Shown here: positions 1 through 6,493 of the stretch, in pieces
How positions within the stretch are numbered: position 1 is the first letter of the stretch
Layout: each line of letters starts with the position of its first letter
Assembly (NCBI RefSeq): GCF_938039775.1
Contig: NZ_CALHTQ010000102.1
Location: 1-12,869 of the forward strand
Direction of reading: 5' to 3'
Source: an uncultured Mogibacterium sp.
GTDB lineage: Bacteria > Bacillota_A > Clostridia > Peptostreptococcales > Anaerovoracaceae
DNA length: 12,869 nucleotides
Notes under the pieces: model-generated
What the model saw: only the letters and a program-made list of their open reading frames with translations
The model's database searches: none
What the model was told of the DNA's origin: nothing
Position numbers and translations under genes: made by a program

Positions 1-122
1 AGTAATTAATAAATAAAAATTTAAAAATATTTTTCATTCAGTTAGTAAATTGTATCATAAAGTACCCTAAAATAGCTAAATATCAATATATTCACAATAA
101 TATCATATTCTCTTTATATTTA

Positions 123-151
123 TTGACAAACATATATCAAAGCCATATAAT
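123..151 (+). promoter_or_regulatory. Consensus sigma-A promoter of the TauE-like gene
   Basis: TTGACA at 123-128 and TATAAT at 146-151 are separated by exactly 17 bases, a perfect match to the vegetative promoter consensus. The start of transcription should lie near 158, giving a leader of about 70 bases. The leader holds a small inverted repeat (ACAGAC 162-167 / GTCTGT 176-181, 8-base loop) and a run of seven T about 10 bases further on. The T run is too far from the stem for a clear attenuator. Bases 1-122 are very AT-rich and I see no gene in them. Confidence 0.85.
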
Positions 152-228
152 GAACTCAAGAACAGACGATCGGGAGTCTGTAGGAATTATCTTTTTTTAC
201 ATCGTTTTTTAAACGTATGGAGGTTATT

Positions 229-1128
229 ATGTTAATTGCATTAAAAGGTCTTTGCGTAATCGGAATGGTCCTCTGTATTTCGCTAACACTACTAAAGGTA
301 AAGTCTAACCTAGCAACTGAAGAAGGTAGAGCTGAATGGGCTGAGCAGAAGAAATTTGCACCTTGGAACGCTATGGTCGGTGTTGTTGCTAACTTCTTCG
401 ATACTCTAGGTATCGGTTCGTACGCTACATCTTGTGCACTCTTTAAGATTAGAGGATCCATCAAGGACATCTACATCCCTGGTACTCTAAATGTTGGAGA
501 TACTCTCCCAGTACTTTTAGAGGCATTCCTTTTCTTTGGATTCGTAGAGATTGACACTCTAACACTTATATCTATGCTCATCGCTGCTGTACTCGGTGCA
601 TTTGTAGGAGCTGGAATCGTTACAAAGTGGGATCAGCACATGGTTCGTGTTGGAATGTGCGTTGGTCTCCTAATTCTTGGTACTGTAATGGCTTGCAAAG
701 CTGCAGGAATTGGTCCTTTCGGACTCGCTGGTACTGCACTTGGCCTAAAGGGTGTTAAGCTAATCATCGCTGTTGTTGTTAACTTCTTCCTCGGTGCTCT
801 CATGAACATCGGTGTAGGACTATACGCACCTTGTATGGCTCTAGTAGCTGTTCTTGGACTCAACATCGGTGCTGCATTCCCTATCATGATGGGATCTTGC
901 GCTTACCTAATGGCATTTGGTAACGGTCCTAAGTTTATCAAGGAAAACAGATTTGACATGGTTTGCACACTTTGCCAGATGATTGGTGGAGTTATCGGAG
1001 TTTGCATCGCATACTTCCTAGTTAAGAGCTTACCACTTGATGTTCTAATGAAGATCGTTATCGTAGTAGTATACTTCACAGCATTTATGTTTGGTAAGGA
1101 TGCTATTGCTGATAAGAAGAAAGCTTAA
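229..1128 (+). CDS. TauE/SafE-family (DUF81) membrane transporter
   Basis: A 299-residue polytopic membrane protein with about eight hydrophobic spans and a short Lys-rich C-terminal tail. The fold appears internally duplicated: residues 52-70 (VVANFFDTLGIGSYATSC) resemble residues 182-203 (VVVNFFLGALMNIGVGLYAPCM), as expected of the TauE/SafE permease family, whose members export sulfite, sulfoacetate or other organic anions. The start at 229 is chosen because GGAGG at 219-223 lies 5 bases before it; an in-frame ATG at 217 overlaps that ribosome binding site. The gene has its own consensus promoter and a strong terminator, so it is a single-gene unit probably well expressed. The substrate cannot be read from the sequence. 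Its position beside the prd genes allows, but does not show, a role in moving proline, 5-aminovalerate or a sulfur/selenium oxyanion. Confidence 0.75.
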   Translation: MLIALKGLCVIGMVLCISLTLLKVKSNLATEEGRAEWAEQKKFAPWNAMVGVVANFFDTLGIGSYATSCALFKIRGSIKDIYIPGTLNVGDTLPVLLEAFLFFGFVEIDTLTLISMLIAAVLGAFVGAGIVTKWDQHMVRVGMCVGLLILGTVMACKAAGIGPFGLAGTALGLKGVKLIIAVVVNFFLGALMNIGVGLYAPCMALVAVLGLNIGAAFPIMMGSCAYLMAFGNGPKFIKENRFDMVCTLCQMIGGVIGVCIAYFLVKSLPLDVLMKIVIVVVYFTAFMFGKDAIADKKKA

Positions 1129-1152
1129 TTAGTAAGCACAATACGACATTAC

Positions 1153-1186
1153 AAAAGGTCTCCGCTCGGAGACCTTTTCTTTTGCT
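1153..1186 (+). terminator. Strong bidirectional intrinsic terminator
   Basis: A perfect 11-bp stem, AAAAGGTCTCC (1153-1163) with GGAGACCTTTT (1168-1178), closes a GCTC loop and runs into a T-rich tract. It lies 25 bases after the TauE-like gene. On the minus strand the same stem also ends in TTTT, so it can serve the convergent flavodoxin gene that stops at 1264. Confidence 0.9.
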
Positions 1187-1263
1187 TTTTATTAGTAACA
1201 GCTGATTGAATAACTCAACTACAGTAGAGTTTCAACAACCACCCTGCAACTTCTGCTCACTTC

Positions 1264-1848
1264 CTACTGCCTGAACTCTAGAATTTTCTCGATTATAGGC
1301 TGAATCGCTTTCACATCTATCCCATCGTACCCATTTTCAAATCTAGTTTTTGCCTCATCTACCTCTGACTCTGGTACTGGAGCAAATACCTTTTCGCCCA
1401 TAGCCTTAAGTGCAAGCTTATCTGCACTCTTACACTCACTAGAATCAAACTTTCCAGGTAGAATGTAGAAGCAGTCATCTGGAAGCTGCTTGCAACCGTT
1501 TAGACCTTTTACAAATGTCCTATACCCACCTGTAGGCTCGATGATTCCAGTCGTAAATACGATTAGGTTATTATTATCTATTCCAAAATGCGACAAATTA
1601 GCTCGAAGCATATTAAAGCGTGTAATCTCACCGCCTCTAAGCCAGCTGCCAAATATTATATTCTTATACATCGAAGCATATCCGAGCTTAGCACGCGAAT
1701 ACTTCATAATATCGCAGTCAAGAGCCTCTGACAGCCACTCTGCGTACTTTTCAGTAGTCCCATTACTTGAGTTATATATCAGAATAGTATCTGAACCTTC
1801 AGATTCAACGGCACGTCTCTTTGCAGCCTGTCTATTTGGATTTCTCAT
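1264..1848 (-). CDS. Flavodoxin-domain protein
   Basis: A 194-residue soluble protein with a flavodoxin-like FMN-binding start: a beta strand (TILIY, residues 21-25) followed by the phosphate loop NSSNGTTEKYAEWL (26-39), the S/T-x-x-G-T-T pattern that holds the FMN phosphate. It fits the family related to HemG-type menaquinone-dependent protoporphyrinogen oxidase and other small flavodoxin_5 proteins. About 20 basic, polar residues precede the domain. No alternative start lies closer to it, and GAGG four bases upstream of the ATG supports the choice. It is likely a redox carrier or a quinone- or flavin-dependent reductase in the cytoplasm; partner and substrate are unknown. It follows prdE on the same strand but is separated by 189 bases and a terminator, so it is probably transcribed independently. 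Confidence 0.75.
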   Translation of the reverse strand: MRNPNRQAAKRRAVESEGSDTILIYNSSNGTTEKYAEWLSEALDCDIMKYSRAKLGYASMYKNIIFGSWLRGGEITRFNMLRANLSHFGIDNNNLIVFTTGIIEPTGGYRTFVKGLNGCKQLPDDCFYILPGKFDSSECKSADKLALKAMGEKVFAPVPESEVDEAKTRFENGYDGIDVKAIQPIIEKILEFRQ

Positions 1849-1962
1849 ATTACCTCATATAGCACGATACAGTAAAAAATGCTGAAATCGCACAATCACT
1901 CCTTATTTTCAAAAAAGTCTGATAATGAAGAAATTTAAGCCTTATACTGGCATCTTCATCTA

Positions 1963-1997
1963 TAAAACAAGGGATGTCGGAATCATCCGCCATCCCT
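1963..1997 (-). terminator. Terminator after prdE
   Basis: On the minus strand AGGGATG pairs with CATCCCT, with a single mismatch and an inner 4-bp stem (CGGA/TCCG, loop of 4), followed by TTGTTTT. It lies about 40 bases past the prdE stop codon and marks the end of the prd transcript. A weaker GGTATT/AATACC inverted repeat lies between it and the gene. The rest of the prdE-flavodoxin gap (1849-2037) shows no convincing gene. Confidence 0.75.
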
Positions 1998-2037
1998 AAT
2001 TGGTATTATATCATAATCACTGACAATACCGATTATA

Positions 2038-2520
2038 TTATCTGCTTTTGAGTTCTTTTTCCTTCATCCGGATCTTAAGAATCATCAACGCTCTCTTAAC
2101 ATCTTCAGCAGTCATGTTATTCTCACCAACAATATTAGATTCAAGACCCTCTGGATTCTTATTAATATCTACGATATTATTCTGTAAATACTCATTCTCA
2201 ACTACGAAAGTAGCCATCGTTCCGCTGAAGTTGAGTCCGGACATTGGAATGCCCATCTCTCCGAGCTCCTCAACGCAGTTCGTATAGTCTACGTCGCTGT
2301 TTCCCCATCCATCGGATGTAAGGATTACTCCATCAGCTCTCATACCTTCTGCCATAATAGCCGCACGCTTACTGTTTCTAAGCTTCTCCTTGTTATCATC
2401 GGATGTTCCAAATAGTAGAACTCCCATCAGATCAATACCTGAATCTGCACCGACGATATCTACTAGTGGATCTCTAAAATGGTGCAAGCTAGTTTCTTTA
2501 GTTGAAGGACCAATTCCCAT
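2038..2520 (-). CDS. prdE: Proline reductase cluster protein PrdE
   Basis: A 160-residue protein homologous to the small C-terminal subunit of PrdA (PrdA residues 419-620). It starts MGIGPSTKETSLHHFRDPLV, which aligns with PrdA CIGPASKEMSRHYWREPLV. It continues with the matching GVILTSDGWGNSDVDYT block (PrdA GAFVTTEGFGNNHVDFT) and an Asn-rich C-terminal region. The cysteine that becomes the pyruvoyl group in PrdA is Gly2 here, so PrdE cannot form the cofactor. The RBS AAGGAGGTG, 7 bases before the ATG, overlaps the prdD stop codon, so the two genes are tightly coupled. The biochemical role of PrdE is not established; an assembly, chaperone or structural partner function with PrdD is an inference. 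Identification is secure from homology and position. Confidence 0.9.
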   Translation of the reverse strand: MGIGPSTKETSLHHFRDPLVDIVGADSGIDLMGVLLFGTSDDNKEKLRNSKRAAIMAEGMRADGVILTSDGWGNSDVDYTNCVEELGEMGIPMSGLNFSGTMATFVVENEYLQNNIVDINKNPEGLESNIVGENNMTAEDVKRALMILKIRMKEKELKSR

Positions 2521-2532
2521 ATCTGCACCTCC

Positions 2533-3300
2533 TTACTGCATTGAACGGATAGCACCGTCTCTATACTCGTTAGGAGTTAAGAAAACAGGCATATTGTTCA
2601 TCTCTATTATAGAACGCCCACCATGAGCTCCTGATGGCTCTTCTGGAAATAGATATGTATCGTACATAGCGCCCTGACCAGCAACCTGTCTGATAATCAG
2701 CACCTTCTTCTGTCCTGGTCTAGCGATGTCATGGTATTCATGACGCTCTGTAGCTTTGTTGCCGTCGAATTTCTTCATTAGCTCTCTGTATACCTGAATA
2801 AAGTCGTCACAAGCCTGATGAGCTTCGAGACAACCGTGTCTCTCCTGACCCATATCCTTTTTGAAGGTAATATCAAAAGAGATAATATAGTCATCTTCAC
2901 CAGGTGTTCCTGCTCTGCCAAGCACTAGCTGCTCGTTAAGCTGTCCCTCTGAAGAACCAAACTCGTGAGTCTGCTTTCCTTCAGTATCAACACCAGTAAG
3001 CATCACATATACACCTGTTAATGTATGAGTGATACCTTCTCCGCACTTTCCAAGAACCTTTGCAGAGATAGGAATGATGTCCATAATAGTGTTAGTCCAT
3101 CTATCATGCTCTCCTGGTTTAATTATCTGAATATCAATATTGTCAATAGTTTCATACTTAGCAAGAAGTGAAGGTATAAGTTCTTTGGATACAGTCATAA
3201 GACCGTTGTAACCAACGCTACTTGTATCCCCCATCTCAACCTCATTCATATGAAAAGCCTTAATGACAAGTCTTCTCAAATCAATTTCCTGTACACTCAT
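2533..3300 (-). CDS. prdD: Proline reductase cluster protein PrdD
   Basis: A 255-residue homologue of the central part of PrdA (about residues 168-418), lacking the PrdA N-terminal domain and Ala/Pro linkers. Shared landmarks are T-x-x-VMDIxPI, a GEG-(I/V)-T block, EFGSSEG at 113-119 and GQGAM at 208-212 followed by DxxLFP. It ends DGAIRSMQ, which aligns with PrdA DGCIHALT, the residues just before the PrdA cleavage point. Two ATGs lie 6 bases apart. The second (3300) is chosen because GAGGT sits 6 bases upstream of it and directly abuts the first. prdE follows after 12 bases. A terminator-like hairpin upstream separates it from prdB, so prdD-prdE may be expressed at a lower level or from an extra promoter. 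Exact function is unknown. Confidence 0.9.
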   Translation of the reverse strand: MSVQEIDLRRLVIKAFHMNEVEMGDTSSVGYNGLMTVSKELIPSLLAKYETIDNIDIQIIKPGEHDRWTNTIMDIIPISAKVLGKCGEGITHTLTGVYVMLTGVDTEGKQTHEFGSSEGQLNEQLVLGRAGTPGEDDYIISFDITFKKDMGQERHGCLEAHQACDDFIQVYRELMKKFDGNKATERHEYHDIARPGQKKVLIIRQVAGQGAMYDTYLFPEEPSGAHGGRSIIEMNNMPVFLTPNEYRDGAIRSMQ

Positions 3301-3416
3301 ATGCATACCTCAATACTTTAGCTTCTGTAAAATATAATTAATAAATACTAGCCTGTTCGATCATTCTCATTTGGTAGGTGGCAAAATATGTTAAGAATTT
3401 CTCGAACATACTTTAG

Positions 3417-3444
3417 AAAAAAGGGGCAGATATAAATCTGCCCC
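3417..3444 (-). terminator. Terminator-like hairpin between prdB and prdD
   Basis: On the minus strand GGGGCAGA pairs with TCTGCCCC (8 bp, extendable to 9 by a T-A pair), followed at once by six T. It sits about 34 bases after the prdB stop and about 117 bases before the prdD start, inside what is usually one operon. It should cut or reduce transcription into prdDE. The remaining bases 3301-3416 are AT-rich, with no gene and no clear promoter. Confidence 0.8.
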
Positions 3445-3477
3445 GTCTTCGTTTCCGATGTCCTATTTAATTTAGAA

Positions 3478-4203
3478 CTAGATTACAGCGTGATACTCGT
3501 AAGGTAGCGGAACAATCTTTCCTGGAGTCTCGATTGTCTCGAGAAGCTCTAGAGTAGCCTTTACGATAGCTGTCTGCATCTCTACGTCGTTAGGAGCACC
3601 TGCGTTAGCGCCCATAGGTACGATAGGAGCAGCTGCACGTGGAGATCCAGCCTGTCTTACAACTGGTGGAAGTGCCGCGATAATTACTGTAGGAATTCCT
3701 GCTTCCTCGATTGCTCTCTGCACGATTGTTGCAGAGCGGTGGCAAGTTCCTCATCCAGCTGTTAGGATTGCAGCATCTGCGCCTTCATCCTTAAGCATCT
3801 GAGCGATTTCTGGACCTGTCTCGTTAGTGAACTTTTCGATGTTTCCACCACCACCCATGAATCCAGCATGTGTAGGTGCACAAGCCTTGATGAAGCCTTC
3901 TTCTCTTAGCTCGTGAAGTCTGTCGATAGGGAACATGCAGTTGATGTCCTTATTTACGTCAGAGTTATCGTATCCACCGTGTGTTACCATTAGCTCGCTT
4001 GATGGAACATCATCCGGAACCTTTCTCCAAGTGAAGTCTCCAGCGAGGTTAAATCTCTTATCTGTCTTTACATGAACACCTGCAGCAGTAGCAAGAGCAA
4101 CTGTCATCTCCTTGAGTGGCTTAGTTACTGGTGTAAATACTGACTTAGGTGTAATAGGAACAAATATTTCAGATTGTAAGCCTTTTACAACTGTCATACT
4201 CAT
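3478..4203 (-). CDS. prdB: D-proline reductase selenoprotein subunit PrdB (UGA = Sec151)
   Basis: A 241-residue selenoprotein when the in-frame TGA at 3751-3753 is read as selenocysteine. Translation runs through without frame change: ...AAILTAG-U-GTCHRSATIV... and on to the TAG stop. The UxxC motif (U151, C154) is the redox centre of PrdB. In the family mechanism the selenol attacks C-alpha of D-proline held on the PrdA pyruvoyl group, giving 5-aminovalerate. Other conserved blocks are HGGYDNSDVNKD (75-86), FPIDRLHEL (91-99) and GFMGGGGN (114-121). The length equals that expected for the 26-kDa family subunit. AAGGAGG lies 9 bases before the ATG. A naive gene caller would break it into two ORFs of 150 and about 81 codons. 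It depends on SelA/B/C/D encoded elsewhere. Confidence 0.96.
3716..3736 (-). promoter_or_regulatory. SECIS-like hairpin downstream of the prdB UGA
   Basis: On the prdB mRNA, CUCUGCA and UGCAGAG form a perfect 7-bp stem around the 7-base loop ACAAUCG. The stem begins 15 bases after the UGA and ends 35 bases after it, the spacing expected for a bacterial SelB-binding apical stem. The loop lacks a G in its first two positions, a feature common in bacterial SECIS models, so binding by SelB is inferred rather than shown. Confidence 0.65.
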
Positions 4204-4221
4204 TTGTCTTTTCCTCCTTAG

Positions 4222-4491
4222 TTATTTGTGCTTTTTAGCATATTCAGCACGACGTCTATTTAGAATATCGATATTACTTACGTACTTTTCGTTAACTTCA
4301 GGTCCTTCCTGTTCGATGAAACTCATATTCCATGCGACAGTCTGTCCAACCTGTAGTGGATAATCTGAGATTACCATTCTCATTGGCACCTTGAGTTCTC
4401 CGAGTCGACCTTTAATGTCTACGCAGATTCCCCCATCGTGAACCTCTGTAATGACGCCCTCGACTTTGATTATCTTATCTCCGTACTTCAT
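4222..4491 (-). CDS. CBO2463/CBO2479-type small protein of prd operons
   Basis: An 89-residue protein between prdA and prdB. Its first two thirds look all-beta and OB-like (MKYGDKIIKVEGVITEVHDG, then short hydrophobic strands and GELKVPMRMVI); the C-terminus is a basic, probably helical tail (NRRRAEYAKKHK). It matches my recollection of the small conserved family named after CBO2463/CBO2479, found in clostridial proline reductase clusters. The start has AAGGT about 11 bases upstream; prdA ends 28 bases before it and prdB begins 18 bases after it, so it is co-transcribed with both subunit genes. No enzymatic motif is visible. A role in assembly of PrdA-PrdB, in PrdA maturation or in RNA handling near the Sec gene would fit, but function is unknown. 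Confidence 0.8.
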   Translation of the reverse strand: MKYGDKIIKVEGVITEVHDGGICVDIKGRLGELKVPMRMVISDYPLQVGQTVAWNMSFIEQEGPEVNEKYVSNIDILNRRRAEYAKKHK

Positions 4492-4519
4492 CTATAATAT
4501 CTACCTTTCTAATATAAGA

Positions 4520-6382
4520 TTAGTCGTACTTTGCCTTTCTCTTTTCACTGATTGGAAGTGACTGCTCGTTCTCTACGAGTTCTATCTTAGCGCCAGTAGC
4601 CTTCTCGATGAGCTCAACGTTGTTGTTCTTAACGTTTACGTTGTATGATCTCTCTGGAGCCTTAACCTCTTCACCAGCCATCTTAGCCTTCAGCATAGCA
4701 AGTCCACGGATAGCATCCTCTGTGCAGAGTGTGTTACAAGCAAGAACTTCGTTCTCAATTCCGGACATGGACTTGTTGTTATCTATCATTGCGTCACAGT
4801 ACTTATTTCCTGTTACGAGAGCACCCTGTACAGCACAGAATGAGAATCCAACAACTGGAATTCCTCTCTTACCAATCTGCTCGATGTGGGAAGTGAAGTC
4901 AACGTGGTTATTTCCGAATCCTTCTGTTGTAACAAATGCACCGTCAACGCCCATAGACTCAACCATCTGACCAAGTCTTCTTGATACGTAGAACTTGTCG
5001 GAGTTAGCCTGAGGTGATCCAACGAAGATTACACCTACAACATCGATGTCTTCATCGTGTACTGACTCAACAACTAGTGGCTCTCTCCAGTAGTGTCTGG
5101 ACATCTCCTTTGAAGCAGGTCCGATACAAGTTAGAGCGTGAATACAACCATCGAGTACCTCGAGTGGGTTAGCCATTACTGGAACGTTACCTAGGTCAAC
5201 GTTTGGCTTAGCTCCAAGTACGCCTACAGGATCGTTAGGGAATAGGAAGTTGTCGTGCATAGCACCCTGTCCCATGATTTCCTTAACGATAACAACCTTC
5301 TTCTTTCCAGGGTGTCTTGTCTGCTTAAGAACCTGCTCCTCTGTTGGAGTTACGTCCTTAAGGTCTCTCTTCATAGCTTCTCTGATTTCAGAAACTACGT
5401 GGTCTACAGCAGTGTGAACTGCGATAGGTCCTGGTCTCTCCATGTTCTTTAGGTTGTCGATAACTGCGTGAGCAACGATCATAATCTCACCCTTATCAAC
5501 AGCACCTGGACGACCCCACATCATGTTCTCGTCGATGTAACCTTCGGATGAACCGAACTCACCAACCTGAACACCTTCTTCTGTAACACCAGTTACTACC
5601 ATTACTACGCCATCTAGAACCTGAGTGACGCCTTCACCAAGACTCATATCTGTGTCTGCCTTTGTAGCGATTGGCTGTATATCCATTACAGTCTCTGTGT
5701 AAACGTGGTAATTGTCTGGTGTAATTAGGCTAAGCTCTAGGGACTGTACAAGCTTCTGCTCTTCTGCACCCTCTGTAGCTGCGCTCTTACGAACGTAGAG
5801 AGTATCTCCCTCAATCTTAGTCTCGTCTCCAAGAACAACCTTGTTAATCTTGTAGTGCTTTCTTGTCATCTCTCTTATAACAGTCTCAGTGTGCTCTTCA
5901 ACTGGAGCTGCTGCTACTGCTGCTGGAGCTGCTGCTACTGCTGCACCTGCTGGAGCTACAACGCCGCCACCAAGTCCTGCTGGGAGCTCAATGTCGATGT
6001 TCTTTCCCTCTCCGATGTGTAGCTTAATTGTTCCTGTTGCTGCTGCAACTGGAGCTACTGGAGCTGCTACTGCAACTGGAGCTTCCTCTACCTCAGCAAC
6101 TGGAGCCTCTTCCTCTGCAACCTCATCAGCATCGTACTTATCAACGATGTCTGCTGTGATTGGAGTTAAAGAATCAACAGTTTTAGTTAGTTTCGATCCG
6201 TTTAGTACCTGACCGAGCTTGAGAGCTCCATCGACATTCAGCAGACCAGAATCAATTAGATCTGGGAAAATTGCTGGATCTTCGAAGTTAGCTGGCTCAA
6301 GAACAGTTCCTTCTTCTGCTCTGCAGCATAGTACCGCTGGGTCGTTCGCATGTTGTTTAGCTGTTTCAGCTGTGATTGACAT
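4520..6382 (-). CDS. prdA: D-proline reductase proprotein PrdA
   Basis: A 620-residue proprotein of the D-proline reductase complex. It is expected to self-cleave between Thr418 and Cys419 (HALT/CIGPASKE; Cys codon at 5126-5128), turning the cysteine into a pyruvoyl group that binds D-proline. The known Clostridium sticklandii site is, as I recall, Cys421, in excellent agreement; the pieces would be about 45 and 22 kDa. Order: N-terminal domain 1-84 with twin Cys19-Cys20; acidic then Ala/Pro-rich linker (about 85-115); a small beta segment (117-134); a second Ala/Gly/Pro linker (135-160); the catalytic large-subunit region to 418 with EFGSSEG (275-281) and GQGAM (371-375); then the small subunit. 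The start at 6382 is preferred over an upstream in-frame codon because AAGGAGGA lies just before it and the paralogue at 9942 begins with the same residues. Confidence 0.96.
   Translation of the reverse strand: MSITAETAKQHANDPAVLCCRAEEGTVLEPANFEDPAIFPDLIDSGLLNVDGALKLGQVLNGSKLTKTVDSLTPITADIVDKYDADEVAEEEAPVAEVEEAPVAVAAPVAPVAAATGTIKLHIGEGKNIDIELPAGLGGGVVAPAGAAVAAAPAAVAAAPVEEHTETVIREMTRKHYKINKVVLGDETKIEGDTLYVRKSAATEGAEEQKLVQSLELSLITPDNYHVYTETVMDIQPIATKADTDMSLGEGVTQVLDGVVMVVTGVTEEGVQVGEFGSSEGYIDENMMWGRPGAVDKGEIMIVAHAVIDNLKNMERPGPIAVHTAVDHVVSEIREAMKRDLKDVTPTEEQVLKQTRHPGKKKVVIVKEIMGQGAMHDNFLFPNDPVGVLGAKPNVDLGNVPVMANPLEVLDGCIHALTCIGPASKEMSRHYWREPLVVESVHDEDIDVVGVIFVGSPQANSDKFYVSRRLGQMVESMGVDGAFVTTEGFGNNHVDFTSHIEQIGKRGIPVVGFSFCAVQGALVTGNKYCDAMIDNNKSMSGIENEVLACNTLCTEDAIRGLAMLKAKMAGEEVKAPERSYNVNVKNNNVELIEKATGAKIELVENEQSLPISEKRKAKYD
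5126..5131 (-). other. PrdA processing site (Thr418-Cys419 codons)
   Basis: Codons ACT (Thr418) and TGT (Cys419) mark the expected cleavage point where cysteine is converted to the pyruvoyl cofactor. The flanking context, DGCIHALT before and CIGPASKE after, is matched by the last residues of PrdD and the first residues of PrdE. The assignment rests on the family's biochemistry and on residue numbering close to the studied enzyme. Confidence 0.8.
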
Positions 6383-6448
6383 ATCGATCTTCCTCCTTGA
6401 AAAATATTGCCTTTGCAAATGCAAAATTTTATATATTTACTCCGACAT

Positions 6449-6476
6449 TGCTCCATGTGATCGGGCACATGAAGCA
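6449..6476 (-). other. Intercistronic hairpin between prdC and prdA
   Basis: On the transcript TGCTTCATGTG pairs with CACATGGAGCA (11 bp with one G-U) around a CCCGAT loop. No T run follows, so it is unlikely to be an intrinsic terminator. It begins about 18 bases after the prdC stop and could mark an RNA processing or stability site that separates modest prdC from abundant prdA message. A small TTTGCA/TGCAAA palindrome and an AT-rich stretch lie between it and the prdA RBS; any prdA promoter there is not clear. Confidence 0.55.
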
Positions 6477-6493
6477 CTCGGATTAAATATCAA

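Noticed and set aside
1849..1898. A short GTG-started ORF ending in UGA, in frame with the flavodoxin gene and preceded by AAGGAG, which could be read as a Sec-containing N-terminal extension.
   Set aside because: The flavodoxin already has a 20-residue extension before its first strand, the upstream residues look random, and no stem follows the UGA. Chance is the better explanation.
3375..3384. TAGGTGGCAA repeated at 3375-3384 and 8258-8267, with TAGGTGG also on the minus strand at 8043-8049.
   Set aside because: The word is short, its orientation and distance to the genes are inconsistent, and a common site is not supported.
3478..4203. prdB as two separate genes or a pseudogene because of the internal TGA.
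   Set aside because: The TGA is the conserved Sec codon of the family, the frame is continuous, and a SECIS-like stem follows it.
5885..6120. Repeated GCTGCTACTGC-like units that could suggest a tandem repeat element or CRISPR.
   Set aside because: They are low-complexity Ala/Pro/Val linker codons inside prdA on the minus strand, with no spacer pattern.
5889..6212. A long plus-strand ORF rich in Ala, Thr, Ser and Pro opposite prdA.
   Set aside because: It is the antisense shadow of the Ala/Pro linker codons of prdA and has no RBS or family features.
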